Shown one piece after another: positions 45,309 through 54,634 of a stretch of DNA of 64,000 bases. Each line of letters begins with the position of its first letter. The first letter of the stretch is position 1. The DNA is from Comamonadaceae bacterium 2FH. GTDB taxonomy: Bacteria > Pseudomonadota > Gammaproteobacteria > Burkholderiales > Burkholderiaceae_C. The stretch spans positions 22,612 through 86,611 of the forward strand of contig SCMQ01000019.1 of the NCBI GenBank assembly GCA_005503335.1, read 5' to 3'. Position numbers and translations under genes: made by a program. The notes beneath the pieces were generated by a model, which was given only the letters and a program-made list of their open reading frames with translations, searched no databases and was not told where the DNA came from.

Positions 45309-46319
45309 TCAGGTGGCTTTGCGCAGGGGTGCCACGGTGCGGCGCTGCTGGCGCTCGCGCCACCAGGCCTGCAACTGGCCGACGATGCCCTTGCGGAACA
45401 GCATCACCACCACCACGAACACGGCGCCCTGGATGATCAGCACCCACTCGGCGAAGCCGGCCAGGTAATGCTCCATGGAGCCGATGACGATGGAGCCGAC
45501 GATGGGGCCCAGCATGGTGTTTAGGCCGCCGACGATGCAGATCAGGAGGGCCTCGCCCGAGGTCGTCCAGCTCACGTCGGTGAGGGTGGCCAGCTGGAAG
45601 GCCAGCACCTTCATCGCGCCGGCCAGACCCGCCAGCGTCGCGGACAGCACGAAGGCCAGCAGCTTGTAGCGGTTGACTGGGTAGCCCAGGGACTTGGCGC
45701 GCGGCTCGTTGTCCCGGATGGCGCGCAGTACCTGGCCGAAGGGCGAATGCACTGCGCGGTAGATCAGCCAGAAGCCCAGCCCGATCGCCAGCAAGCAGGC
45801 GTAGTAGAAGCTCATGGTGCTACTGGTATCGTAAAAGCCTAACAGCATGGGCCGGGGCACGCTTTGCAGGCCATCCTCGCCGCCGGTGAAAGGCATGCGC
45901 AGCGCCAGGAAGTACACCAGCTGCGCGAAAGCCAGCGTGATCATTGAGAAGTAGATGCCCTGGCGGCGGATCGCGAGGAAGCCGGTGAGCAGGCCGAAGC
46001 TGGCGGCCACCGCCACTCCGGCCAAGATGCCGGCGGCGCCATCCCAGCCCCAGACCTTGACCGCATGGCCGGTGACATAGGCCGCCGCACCGAAGAACAT
46101 GGCATGACCGAAGGACAGCAGCCCGGCATAGCCGATCAGGAAGTTCACCGATGCCGCCAGCAGGGCAAAGCACATCAGCTTGATCAGGAACATCGGATAG
46201 ACCAGCCAGGGCGCCAGGCAGGCCAACCCGATGCCGACGAGGATCCACCATCGGGTGGCGGTTGGCAGAACGGGCGCGGGGGTGTCAGCAGGAGACAGCA
46301 TGTTCATGACGGGACTCAT
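45309..46319 (-). CDS. livM: Branched-chain amino acid-type ABC permease LivM
   Basis: A 336-residue inner-membrane permease with about ten hydrophobic helices and the LivM hallmark LLSFGHAMFFGAAAYVTGH, plus RAIRDNEPRAKSLGYPVNRYKLLAF, the ATPase-contact loop. In catabolic islands this class often imports aromatic or alicyclic carboxylates rather than amino acids. Its ATG overlaps the livH stop (ATGA). Confidence 0.92.
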   Translation of the reverse strand: MSPVMNMLSPADTPAPVLPTATRWWILVGIGLACLAPWLVYPMFLIKLMCFALLAASVNFLIGYAGLLSFGHAMFFGAAAYVTGHAVKVWGWDGAAGILAGVAVAASFGLLTGFLAIRRQGIYFSMITLAFAQLVYFLALRMPFTGGEDGLQSVPRPMLLGFYDTSSTMSFYYACLLAIGLGFWLIYRAVHSPFGQVLRAIRDNEPRAKSLGYPVNRYKLLAFVLSATLAGLAGAMKVLAFQLATLTDVSWTTSGEALLICIVGGLNTMLGPIVGSIVIGSMEHYLAGFAEWVLIIQGAVFVVVVMLFRKGIVGQLQAWWRERQQRRTVAPLRKAT

Positions 46320-47197
46320 TCGGAACGGCCGAACAGGCCGCTGGGACGGAAAGCCAAGGTGAGGATCATCACAATGAAGATGGCAACGCCCGCATAGTCG
46401 GGCGCGAACAGCTTGGTCATGCCCTCCAGCAGCCCCAGGCCGAAGCCGGTGACGATGGAGCCCAAGATGGAGCCCATGCCGCCGATCACCACGACCGCGA
46501 AAACCACGATGATCAGGTTGGCGCCCATGTGCGGGCTGACCTGGTAGATAGGGGCGGCCATCACGCCAGCGAAGCCGGCCAAGGCGACGCCGAAGCCGTA
46601 GGTGAGCATCAGCATGCGCGGCACGTTGATGCCGAAGGTGCGCACCAAGTTGGGGTTCTCATTGGCCGCACGCAGGTAGGAGCCGATCTTGGTGCGGTCA
46701 ATGAACCACCAGGTTCCCAGGCTCACCGCTAGAGCCACCGCGATCACCCAAAGGCGGTACCAGGGGATGAAGCTCACACCCAAGTCCAATCCGCCCGACA
46801 GGGGGTTGGGATAGGGCTGGCCACTGATGCCAAACTTCAGACGGAAGGCGCCCTCCAGCAACAGCGCCACGCCGAAGGTGAGCAGCAGCGCGTAGACATG
46901 GTCCGCGGCATAGAGGTGCCGCAGGAAGATCCGCTCCATCAGCAGGCCCAGTAGGCCCATGACCACGGGCGCGACCACCAGCGCCCACCAGTATCCCAGG
47001 CCGAAGTACTCCAGGATGCCCCAGGCCACGAAGGCGCCCATCATGTACTGGGCGCCGTGGGCGAAGTTCACCACGTGCAGCATGCCGAAGATGATGGCCA
47101 AGCCCAGGCTCATCAGCGAATAGAACGCTCCGTTGATCAGGCCGATCACGACCTGGCCTGTCAGGGCCGAGGTCGGAACGCCGAAGATGCTGTCCAT
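46316..47197 (-). CDS. livH: Branched-chain amino acid-type ABC permease LivH
   Basis: A 293-residue permease beginning with a short periplasmic segment, then GLINGAFYSLMSLGLAIIFGMLHVVNFAHGAQYMMGAF, the LivH signature. The loop RAANENPNLVRTFGINV contacts the ATPases. It pairs with LivM and is flanked by livF and livM in one operon. Confidence 0.92.
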   Translation of the reverse strand: MDSIFGVPTSALTGQVVIGLINGAFYSLMSLGLAIIFGMLHVVNFAHGAQYMMGAFVAWGILEYFGLGYWWALVVAPVVMGLLGLLMERIFLRHLYAADHVYALLLTFGVALLLEGAFRLKFGISGQPYPNPLSGGLDLGVSFIPWYRLWVIAVALAVSLGTWWFIDRTKIGSYLRAANENPNLVRTFGINVPRMLMLTYGFGVALAGFAGVMAAPIYQVSPHMGANLIIVVFAVVVIGGMGSILGSIVTGFGLGLLEGMTKLFAPDYAGVAIFIVMILTLAFRPSGLFGRSE

Positions 47198-47237
47198 CAG
47201 TCAGTACTCCAGGTCTGGTGCATATGCTGGCGGCGCC

Positions 47238-48017
47238 TCACAGGCCCAGCAGCTTTTCGATTTCGTCGCGGCGGCCAGCGATTTCCTCGCGGCTGAACTG
47301 TTCGACGACGGCGCCCTCTTCGATCACGTAGAAGCGATCGGCCAGGGAGGAGGCGAAGCGGAAGTTCTGTTCCACCATCAGCACGGTGAAGCCGCGCGAG
47401 CGCAGGGTGCGGATCACTTCACCGATCTTATGCACGATGACCGGGGCCAGGCCCTCGGTGCACTCGTCCAGCAGCAGCAGCTTGGCGCCGGTGCGCAAGA
47501 TGCGGGCAATCGCCAGCATCTGCTGCTCGCCGCCGGAGAGCTTGGTGCCCTGGCTCTTGCGACGCTGCGCGAGGTTGGGAAACAGGGTGTAGATCTCGTC
47601 CACGCTGAGGCCGCCCTCTTTGAGCACCGGCGGCAGCAGCAGGTTCTCCTCGGTGGAGAGGCTGGCGAAGATGCCGCGCTCCTCCGGGCAGTAGGCCACG
47701 CCCAGGTGGGCGATCGCCTCGGGCGGTAGGCCCTCGGTAGATTGGCCATACACCTCGATCAGGCCCTGCCGGCGGGCCAGCAGGCCCACGATGGCCCTCA
47801 GCGTCGTCGTCTTGCCGGCGCCGTTGCGCCCTAGCAGACAGACGATCTCGCCCTCGTCGACCTGGATGTTGATGTCGTGCAAGGCCTGGGTCTCACCGTA
47901 GTGTCCCACCAGGTGCGAGATGCGCAGGCAGGGGCGCAGCTGTCGGGCGGCGCCCTCGGGCTGCGGGGCCTGCTGCGGAGGCAGGGACCGCGCACTGGCG
48001 GTCAGGGTATCAGACAT
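47238..48017 (-). CDS. livF: ABC transporter ATP-binding protein LivF
   Basis: A 259-residue ATPase with Walker A GRNGAGKTTTLRAIVG, signature LSGGEQQMLAIAR, Walker B LLLLDECTEGLAP and a switch histidine region replaced as MVEQN, usual for LivF. AGGAG before the ATG at 48017 decides the start. It begins inside the end of livG (8-base overlap). An N-terminal extension of about 30 residues (Ala/Pro/Gln-rich) precedes the ATPase core. Confidence 0.92.
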   Translation of the reverse strand: MSDTLTASARSLPPQQAPQPEGAARQLRPCLRISHLVGHYGETQALHDINIQVDEGEIVCLLGRNGAGKTTTLRAIVGLLARRQGLIEVYGQSTEGLPPEAIAHLGVAYCPEERGIFASLSTEENLLLPPVLKEGGLSVDEIYTLFPNLAQRRKSQGTKLSGGEQQMLAIARILRTGAKLLLLDECTEGLAPVIVHKIGEVIRTLRSRGFTVLMVEQNFRFASSLADRFYVIEEGAVVEQFSREEIAGRRDEIEKLLGL

Positions 48018-48765
48018 GGGCTCCTCCCACGTAGGCGTCGATGACGCGTGGGTCGCTTGAGACTTGGGCATAGTCGCCCTCGGCCAGCACCTCGCCGGAC
48101 TGCAGCACGGTGACCTGGTCGCACAGCTTGGCGATCACCTTCATATTGTGTTCCACCATCAGCACGGTGCGCCCCTTGGCGAACTGCGCGATCAGGTTCA
48201 TCACCGGGTCGATGTCCTCATGGCCCAGGCCCGCCATCGGCTCGTCCAGCAGGATCAGCTCTGGCTCCATGGCGATGGTCGTGACCAGCTCCAAGGCACG
48301 CTTGCGACCATAGGACAGGTCGGCGGCCGGCGCATGCAACCAGCGCTCTAGGCCGACGCTTCGAATCAGCTCCAAGGCCCGGGCATTGAGTTCGTCCAGC
48401 ATCGACTCGTTGCGCCAAAAGGCGAAGTTGCCGCCGCGCTTGCGCTGCAGGGACACCCGCACGTTTTCCAGCACGCTCATTTGCCCGAACACCGCCGAGA
48501 TCTGGAAGGAGCGCACCAGGCCCATTCGGGCCACGGTGGCCGGGTCACTGGCCTCGATGCGGCGGCCGTTGTAGGTGATAGTGCCCGCGGTGGGCCGCAG
48601 GAAGGTGGTGAGCAGGTTGAAGCAGGTCGTCTTGCCGGCGCCGTTGGGGCCGATCAGGGCGTGGATCGAGTGGCGGCGCACCCGCAGGTCCACGTCCTTG
48701 ACGGCGTAGAAGCCGCGGAACTGCTTGGAGAGGCCCTTCGCTTCGAGGATGTAGTCGTCGCTCAT
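48010..48765 (-). CDS. livG: ABC transporter ATP-binding protein LivG
   Basis: A 251-residue ATPase with Walker A GPNGAGKTTCFNLL, signature LSYGRKRALELVTTIA and Walker B LILLDEPMAGLGHED, the LivG form. It works with LivF to power LivHM. It follows an SDR gene by 15 bases in the same direction. Confidence 0.93.
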   Translation of the reverse strand: MSDDYILEAKGLSKQFRGFYAVKDVDLRVRRHSIHALIGPNGAGKTTCFNLLTTFLRPTAGTITYNGRRIEASDPATVARMGLVRSFQISAVFGQMSVLENVRVSLQRKRGGNFAFWRNESMLDELNARALELIRSVGLERWLHAPAADLSYGRKRALELVTTIAMEPELILLDEPMAGLGHEDIDPVMNLIAQFAKGRTVLMVEHNMKVIAKLCDQVTVLQSGEVLAEGDYAQVSSDPRVIDAYVGGAHV

Positions 48766-48780
48766 GTGTCTAGGGAGTGT

Positions 48781-49557
48781 TCAAAGGTGGGCGAAGGTCG
48801 CGCCGCCGTCGACCTTGATGTACTCGCCGGAGACGAAGCCGCTGGCGTCGGAGGCCAGGAAGCCAGCCACGCGGGCCACGTCTTCCGGCACGCCCACGCG
48901 GTTCATGGGCGTGCGGGCCAGGCGCTTCTGCACCATCTCGGGGGTGACGTTGACCATCACGCCTTCGGTGGCGGTGAAGCCCGGACAGATGGCGTTGACG
49001 CGGATGCCGCGCGGGCCGAGGTCGACCGCGGCGGCGCGCGTGAGGCCCAGCACGCCAGCCTTGACGCCGGCGTAGGTCAGGCCCCTGGGCAGGCCCAGGA
49101 AGGCGGCGGCCGAGGCGATGTTGATCACGCTGCCGCCCTCGCCCATGTGGGCCTCGGCGGCCTGGATGCCCCAGATCACCGACTCGAAGCCGGTGCCCAC
49201 CATGCGGCGCACCATCTCGGGCGTGAGCTCGGCGATGGGGCCGTAGCGCACCCACATGGCGTTGCTCACGAGGATGTCGAAGCGGCCGAAGGCCTTCTTG
49301 AGGGCGGCGGTCGCGTCCATGAGGGTGTCGCGCTCGGCCACGTTGCCGCCGAAGGCCATGCCTTTCTGGCCCTTGGACGCCAGTTCGGCCACGGCCTCCT
49401 CGGCCAGCTCCTTCTTCAGGTCCAGCACGCCGACGGCGGCGCCCAGGTCGGCCAGGTGCAGCCCGATGGCGCGGCCGATGCCGCGCGCGCCGCCGGTGAC
49501 CAGGGCCACGCGGCCTTCCAGGGCCCTGGGCGCCGCGTTCATGTTCGATGTGTTCAT
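48781..49557 (-). CDS. SDR-family oxidoreductase with variant NNAG motif
   Basis: A 258-residue short-chain dehydrogenase: TGGARGIG cofactor motif, catalytic Ser in NIASAAAFLG and Tyr-x-x-x-Lys in YAGVKAGVLG. The structural NNAG is replaced by SNAM (ILVSNAMWVRYG), a departure seen in some SDRs with altered substrate range. SGEYIKVDGG closes the fold. It lies between livG and an SMP-30 lactonase gene, so it may reduce or oxidise an intermediate of the island pathway. Confidence 0.87.
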   Translation of the reverse strand: MNTSNMNAAPRALEGRVALVTGGARGIGRAIGLHLADLGAAVGVLDLKKELAEEAVAELASKGQKGMAFGGNVAERDTLMDATAALKKAFGRFDILVSNAMWVRYGPIAELTPEMVRRMVGTGFESVIWGIQAAEAHMGEGGSVINIASAAAFLGLPRGLTYAGVKAGVLGLTRAAAVDLGPRGIRVNAICPGFTATEGVMVNVTPEMVQKRLARTPMNRVGVPEDVARVAGFLASDASGFVSGEYIKVDGGATFAHL

Positions 49558-49597
49558 GTGCTTTCTTCCCTCGTCTGTCTCGAATTGTGCCGGCCGC

Positions 49598-50497
49598 TCA
49601 GGCCCGGTCGGCGAAGCGCGCCTCGGGCAGGCCGCGCGCGCCGGTGCCCCGCACCGCCAGCAGCCGGCCCGCGCGCGGGTCGTCGGTCTTGATGGCGTTG
49701 CCGGTGTCGCTCAGGCTGGTCACGTACAGCGTGTCCAGCCCGGGCCCGCCGAAGCAGGGGCAGCTCGGATGCGGCGTGGGCAGGTCCACCAGCCGCTCCA
49801 GCGAGCCGTCCGGGCGGAAACGCGCCAGCTGGCCCTTCATCACCAGGGCCACCCACAGGTGGCCCTCGGCGTCGACCGCCGCGCCGTCGGGGCCGGAGCC
49901 CAGCGCGGTGGTGTCGGCAAACAGTTGCATGCCCGAGGCCTCGCCGGTGGCTGGGTCGTAGTCATAACAGCGAATCTGATGCGACAGGCTGTCGGCGAAG
50001 TACAGCGTGCGCCCGTCGGGACTGAAGCCCAGGCTGTTGGAGACGCGGATGCCGCGCTCCAGCGTGCGAAGCTGCCCCGAGGGCAGCAGCTGATAGAGCT
50101 CGCCCACCGGCGTGGCCGGCGCGAGCTTGAGGGAGCCCACCAGGAAGCGGCCCGCGCGGTCGGCGCGGCCGTCGTTCAGGCGCATGCGCTCCTCGGGATG
50201 GCGAACCTGGGCCAGGCGGGTGAAGGCGCCATCGGCAGCGCAGCCTCCCCCCGCCTCGACGTCCAGGAAGCCGATCTCGTGCTCCAGCGCCACCAGTAGG
50301 CGGCCGCTCTCGCACAGGGCCAGCGAGCCGATCTCCTGCGGCAGCGTCCACTGCCGGCGCTCGCCGGTGGCGGGCGCCAGGCGGTGGACCAGGCAGCGCT
50401 TGGAGTCGATCCAGTACAGCGCTTGGCGGCGCTCGTCCCACAGGGGGCACTCCCCCAGCCGGTCTCGCTGTTCGCCGAGGAATTCGATCTGCAGCAT
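49598..50497 (-). CDS. SMP-30/gluconolactonase family lactonase
   Basis: A 299-residue six-bladed propeller. Metal ligands are visible: Glu in LGECPLWD (about residue 16), Asn in VSNSLGFSPD and Asp in PDGAAVDAEG. The frame is open upstream, but ATG 50497 (MLQIEFLGEQ) fits the family. It shares only family-level similarity with the propeller at 4763-5686. In an island with a Baeyer-Villiger monooxygenase it is a good candidate for opening the product lactone. Confidence 0.85.
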   Translation of the reverse strand: MLQIEFLGEQRDRLGECPLWDERRQALYWIDSKRCLVHRLAPATGERRQWTLPQEIGSLALCESGRLLVALEHEIGFLDVEAGGGCAADGAFTRLAQVRHPEERMRLNDGRADRAGRFLVGSLKLAPATPVGELYQLLPSGQLRTLERGIRVSNSLGFSPDGRTLYFADSLSHQIRCYDYDPATGEASGMQLFADTTALGSGPDGAAVDAEGHLWVALVMKGQLARFRPDGSLERLVDLPTPHPSCPCFGGPGLDTLYVTSLSDTGNAIKTDDPRAGRLLAVRGTGARGLPEARFADRA

Positions 50498-50537
50498 GGA
50501 CGCGGCTGGCGCGAGGCCTTGTTCGGGCAACGCCTGC

Positions 50538-51758
50538 TTACTTCTTGACGAAGTCACAGCCACCCTCGGCCAAGGGCCGGAAGACCTGCTCGCCCGGGAT
50601 CTCGCCCTTGAGGGTGTAGTAATCGTACTTGCCCTTGGACTCGGCCGGGGTCTTGACCAGCGCGGCGTAGACCGGACGCATGGTCTGGCCATCTTCGCGG
50701 ATGCGGACGTTCTTCATGGAGAAGTCGTTGATCGGGGTGGCCTTCATCTTGGCCATCACCGCGCCGCCCTCGTCGGTGCCGGCGGCCTGCACCGCCTTCA
50801 GGTAGTGCAGGGTGGCGCTGTAGGCGCTGGCCATGATGTAGGTAGGCGCCACACCGTTGTTGCGGTCCATGAAGCGCTTGGACCAGGCGCGGGTCTCGTT
50901 GTTGTGGTCCCAGTACATCGGGTCGGTGAATTGCAGGCCCTGGGCGACGTCCAGGCCCATGGCGTGCACCGCGTTGATGGTCATGCCGAAGACGGAGACG
51001 GCCTGGCCGCCGCGGGCGATGCGGAATTCGGCCGCCTGCTTGAGCGCGTTGGTCTGGTCGAGGCCGGCGTTGAGGATCACGATGGCCTGGGCCTTGCTGG
51101 CCTGGGCCTGCATCAGGTAGGAGGAGAAGTCGGTGGTGCCCAGCGGGTGCTTGACCGAGCCGACCACCTTGCCGCCGGCGGCTTCGATGAACTTGGTGGC
51201 CTCGGCCTGGAAGGCGGCGCCGAAGGCGTAGTCGACGGAGACGAAGAAGAAGGACTTGATGCCCTGGTTCATCAGGCTCTGCACGCCAGCCTTGGGCATG
51301 GAGTAGGTGTCGACCGCGAACTGGATGTTCATCGGCGAACAGGCTTTGCCGGTCAGGTCGGAGGCCACGGTGCCGGCGATCAGGTAGGGCTTCTTGGCCG
51401 CCTTCATCATGCCGCTGACGGACAGGGCGATGGAGGAGGCGGAGCCGCCGATGATGCTGTCGACCTTGTTCTGCTCCAGCCACTGGCGCGCGATGTTGGT
51501 GCCGACGTCGGGCTTGTTCTGGTCGTCGGCGACCAGCACCTCGACGGGCTTGCCCAACACCTTGCCGCCGAAGTCTTCCACCGCCATGCGCACGGCCAGC
51601 GTGGAACCGGGGCCGCCGTTGCCGGAATAGGGGCCGGTCTGGTCGGCCATCACGCCGATGCGGACGGCGTCGTCCGAGACTTGCGCCTGCGCGCCGGTGG
51701 CGGCCAGCAGGACCAGCAGGCTGGCGGTGGTCAGGGTGTTGAGCTTGCGGTTCTTCAT
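50538..51758 (-). CDS. ABC transporter substrate-binding protein (LivJ/Peripla_BP_6)
   Basis: A 406-residue periplasmic binding protein with a Sec signal peptide (LTTASLLVLLAATGAQAQ). The Leu/Ile/Val-binding fold is recognisable in IRIGVMADQTGPYSG-like and VDSIIGGSASSIALSVSG segments. It feeds the LivFGHM importer encoded downstream in the same direction. Relatives in catabolic clusters bind aromatic or alicyclic acids, so the ligand is probably the growth substrate of the island, not an amino acid. Confidence 0.9.
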   Translation of the reverse strand: MKNRKLNTLTTASLLVLLAATGAQAQVSDDAVRIGVMADQTGPYSGNGGPGSTLAVRMAVEDFGGKVLGKPVEVLVADDQNKPDVGTNIARQWLEQNKVDSIIGGSASSIALSVSGMMKAAKKPYLIAGTVASDLTGKACSPMNIQFAVDTYSMPKAGVQSLMNQGIKSFFFVSVDYAFGAAFQAEATKFIEAAGGKVVGSVKHPLGTTDFSSYLMQAQASKAQAIVILNAGLDQTNALKQAAEFRIARGGQAVSVFGMTINAVHAMGLDVAQGLQFTDPMYWDHNNETRAWSKRFMDRNNGVAPTYIMASAYSATLHYLKAVQAAGTDEGGAVMAKMKATPINDFSMKNVRIREDGQTMRPVYAALVKTPAESKGKYDYYTLKGEIPGEQVFRPLAEGGCDFVKK

Positions 51759-51863
51759 GGTCTGTCTCCAATGGTTGGGGCGGATGGTCTGGCTCGGCGG
51801 CGCTCCCGCCGCTGGCCGGTGGTTTCTTCTCGCGGACTCTCTTCGCTTCTACAGGCTGTGTCA

Positions 51864-51877
51864 CGCCACGTGTGGCG
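51864..51877. promoter_or_regulatory. Palindrome upstream of binding-protein gene
   Basis: CGCCAC and GTGGCG flank two bases in the 135-base gap between the acyl-CoA ligase stop and the binding-protein start. It may be an operator or part of a hairpin. No T-run follows. Confidence 0.3.
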
Positions 51878-51893
51878 CGCCACAGGTGTCGGT

Positions 51894-53540
51894 TTACGCC
51901 GGGTCGGTGACCAGGCGGTAGCCCCGGAACTGCTCGCGCAGCTTGGTCTTGAGCAGCTTGCCGGTGGCGGTGTGGGGCAGCTCATCGACGAAGACGACCT
52001 CGTCGGGCAGCCACCAGCGCGCCACGCGTTCCTTCATGAACTCCAACAGCTCGGTGGCGTCGACCTGCTCGCCGCTCTTGGGCACGACGATCAGCAGCGG
52101 GCGCTCCTGCCACTTGCTGTGGGGCAGGCCGATCACGGCGGCCTCACGCACCTTGGGATGGCCCACGGCCAGGTTTTCCAAGTCGATGGAGCTTATCCAC
52201 TCGCCCCCCGACTTGATGACGTCCTTGCTGCGGTCGGTGATCTGAACGTAACCGTCGGGGTCGATCAGGGCCACGTCGCCGGTGCTGAACCAGCCCTGCG
52301 CGTCCAGCGCCGAACCGGCGGCGCTGCCGTAGTAGGCCGACAGCACCCAGGGGCCGCGCACGCGCAGCTCGCCCATCTGCTGGCCGTCGTGGGGCAAGGC
52401 CTGGCCTTCGGCGCCGAAGATCTCGACCTCGACGCCATAGATCGGCCGGCCCTGGCGGCACTGCACGTCGAAGCGTTCGTCCAACGGCAGGCCTCCGTGC
52501 TTGGGAAGCAGGTTGCCGATGGTGGCCAACGGGCTGGTTTCGGTCATGCCCCAGGCCTGGATCACGTAGACGCCAAGCAGTTGCTCGAAGCGTTCGATGA
52601 TGGCGCGTGGTGCGGCCGAGCCGCCCACGACCACCCGCTTGAGCCGCAGTTCGGACAGGTCCAGGCTGGCGCGGTGCTGCTCGATGTACTGGAAAAAGCC
52701 CAGCCACACCGTGGGCACACCGAGCGAGAAGGTGCAGCCTTCGTCGCGCATGGTGGCGTAGAGCTTGTCGCCGCTCAGGTTCGAGCCCGGCAGCACCAGC
52801 TTGGCGCCACACATGGCCGAGGCGTAGGGCACGCCCCAGGCATTGACGTGGAACATGGGCACGGCCAGCAGCACGGCGTCGCGGGCGTTGAGGCCCAGGC
52901 CATCGGTGGCGCAGGCGGTGAAGGAGTGCAGCACCGTGGAGCGGTGGCTGTAGAGCACGCCCTTGGGGTGGCCGGTGGTGCCGCTGGTGTAGCACATCGA
53001 GGAGGCGGTGTTCTCGTCGAGCAGCGGCCACTGAAAGCCTGGGTCGCCCTGCTCCAGCAGGTCTTCGTAGCAGCACAGGCCGGGCAGCTCGAGCGCGGGC
53101 AGCTGGTCGGGGCGGCACAGCGCGACGAAGCGCTTCACCGTGGTCAGCTGCGGCGCGATCTGCGTCATGAGGCCGGCGAAGTCGAGGTCGAAGCAGACGA
53201 TGCCGTCCTCGGCGTGGTTGAGGATGTAGGCGATCTGCTCGGGGAACAGGCGCGGGTTGACGGTGTGCAGCACTGCGCCCATGCCGGCCACGGCGTAGTA
53301 CAGCTCGAGGTGGCGGTCGGTGTTCCAGGCCAGCGTGGCCACGCGGTCGCCCTGGGCCACGCCCAGCCCACCCAGTGCGCTGGCCAGGCGGCGGGCCCGC
53401 TGGTGCACGGTGCGCCAGTTGCTGCGGCGCTGCTCGCCGCCGTGCAAGGTGGAGACCACCTCCACGTCACCGTGGTTGGCGGCTGCGTGTTCGATGAGCC
53501 CGGAAATCAACAGGGGCTTTGACTGCATCAGTCCCAGCAT
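51894..53540 (-). CDS. AMP-forming acyl-CoA ligase
   Basis: A 548-residue ANL-superfamily ligase resembling medium/long-chain fatty-acid-CoA ligases. Its motifs are the P-loop [16 protein letters not shown], the adenine-site AWGMTETSP, the hinge [20 protein letters not shown] and the catalytic Lys in [15 protein letters not shown]. It activates a carboxylic acid with ATP and CoA. A palindromic operator candidate lies at 53573-53594, about 33 bases upstream of its start, suggesting control by the island's TetR protein. Confidence 0.9.
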   Translation of the reverse strand: MLGLMQSKPLLISGLIEHAAANHGDVEVVSTLHGGEQRRSNWRTVHQRARRLASALGGLGVAQGDRVATLAWNTDRHLELYYAVAGMGAVLHTVNPRLFPEQIAYILNHAEDGIVCFDLDFAGLMTQIAPQLTTVKRFVALCRPDQLPALELPGLCCYEDLLEQGDPGFQWPLLDENTASSMCYTSGTTGHPKGVLYSHRSTVLHSFTACATDGLGLNARDAVLLAVPMFHVNAWGVPYASAMCGAKLVLPGSNLSGDKLYATMRDEGCTFSLGVPTVWLGFFQYIEQHRASLDLSELRLKRVVVGGSAAPRAIIERFEQLLGVYVIQAWGMTETSPLATIGNLLPKHGGLPLDERFDVQCRQGRPIYGVEVEIFGAEGQALPHDGQQMGELRVRGPWVLSAYYGSAAGSALDAQGWFSTGDVALIDPDGYVQITDRSKDVIKSGGEWISSIDLENLAVGHPKVREAAVIGLPHSKWQERPLLIVVPKSGEQVDATELLEFMKERVARWWLPDEVVFVDELPHTATGKLLKTKLREQFRGYRLVTDPA

Positions 53541-53572
53541 GGTCGTGGTCCTTTTTGTCTCGTGTTCTGTTT

Positions 53573-53594
53573 ATTTACAGGCCGGCAGGTAAAT
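53573..53594 (-). promoter_or_regulatory. TetR-type operator A, upstream of acyl-CoA ligase
   Basis: A near-perfect 22-bp palindrome (nine of eleven pairs) with outer arms ATTTAC/GTAAAT and core GCCGGC. It has TTAC-N10-GTAA spacing. On the minus strand it occupies the region between a TTCATT -35-like element and an AT-rich -10 (TAAATAA). Confidence 0.6.
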
Positions 53595-53638
53595 GAAAGT
53601 CGTCGCATCACCGGCCGGGTCCGTCGCGCATCAGCGCC

Positions 53639-54421
53639 TCAATCTTTTTGCCAACCCTTCATGTTCACGGCCCCCATCACGGTGTGTTGCAGGCCGCCGT
53701 CCACCATCAGGTCAACGCCGGTGATGTAGGCCGCGTCAGGCCCCATCAGGAACGCCACCGCGCCCGCCATGTCCTGCGGCAGTCCGATGCGGCGCAGCGG
53801 TACACGCGCCTCGCGCTGTGCGCGTGCCTCAGGCTCGCGGTAGGCCGGCGCCGTGCCCGGGGTCACCGTCATGCCGGGCGACACGCTGTTGACGCGTATG
53901 CCGTCCGGCCCCCATTCCACGGCCAGTTGGCGCGCCAGCATGATGGCGGCGGCCTTGCTGGGGCTGTAGGCGCCCAGGGGGGCGGTGGCGTGGCTGCCAG
54001 AGATCGAGGCCGTGATGACGAAGCTGCCGCCACTGGCTTTCAGGGCTGGGTGGCATGCGCGCGCCAACAGCCAGGGTGCCCGCACATGCAGGGCAAAGAC
54101 CTTGTCCCAGTCTTCCACGCGGTAGTCGAGCAGGGCGCCGGGGATGGCGGCGCCGGCGTTGCTGGCCACGGCGTCCAGCCCGCCGAAGGCTTGCGCCGCC
54201 GCGGCGAGTGCGGCCGGGTAGTCGGGCTGCGACAAGTCGCCCGCCAGCACCACCGCCTCGCTGCCCTGGGCGCGTACCTCGTCGGCGAGTGCCTGCAGTT
54301 CATCGGCGTGCAGGTCGGCCAGCACCAGCCGGGCCCCGCCGCGCTGGGCGGCATCGGCCGCCAACCGAAGGGTGATGGCTCGCCCGATGCCGCGTGCCGC
54401 GCCTGTGACGATGGCTCGCAT
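53639..54421 (-). CDS. SDR-family oxidoreductase
   Basis: A 260-residue short-chain dehydrogenase: TGAARGIG cofactor motif, SNAG in place of NNAG, catalytic Ser in ITASISGSHA, Tyr-x-x-x-Lys in YSPSKAAAI and the C-terminal TGVDLMVDGG. It is the first gene of a leftward run, and its promoter carries an operator in the spacer (54552-54571). A hydroxyacyl or alicyclic alcohol is a plausible substrate. Confidence 0.88.
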   Translation of the reverse strand: MRAIVTGAARGIGRAITLRLAADAAQRGGARLVLADLHADELQALADEVRAQGSEAVVLAGDLSQPDYPAALAAAAQAFGGLDAVASNAGAAIPGALLDYRVEDWDKVFALHVRAPWLLARACHPALKASGGSFVITASISGSHATAPLGAYSPSKAAAIMLARQLAVEWGPDGIRVNSVSPGMTVTPGTAPAYREPEARAQREARVPLRRIGLPQDMAGAVAFLMGPDAAYITGVDLMVDGGLQHTVMGAVNMKGWQKD

Positions 54422-54548
54422 GGCGCTCAGCCGACCCGCTGTTGTTGGTCATCGCCCGTTTTGCACGAGCGAGCGGGTGGGTGTCCGTGGAACGGGGCGC
54501 CTTGCATCCTTGTCTCCTTGTAGTGGGCTCGTTGGCCCTTGAGACAAA

Positions 54549-54618
54549 GAATACCTGCCGGCTGGCAGGTAATCAAGTTAATATTCAACCATGCGATGCA
54601 ATATCACGTATGAGTTTT
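54549..54618. repeat. 70-bp promoter module, copy 1 (with operator B)
   Basis: A 70-base module whose second copy is at 63104-63173. The first 28 bases differ at one position, 18 variable bases follow, and the last 24 bases (GATGCAATATCACGTATGAG then TTTT) are identical. It contains TACCTGCC-N4-GGCAGGTA (54552-54571). On the minus strand this palindrome fills the spacer of TTGATT-N17-TATTCT (54575 down to 54547), the promoter for the leftward SDR operon. The right half lies ahead of the IclR gene. Confidence 0.75.
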
Positions 54619-54634
54619 CCTGGAGAATTTGGGC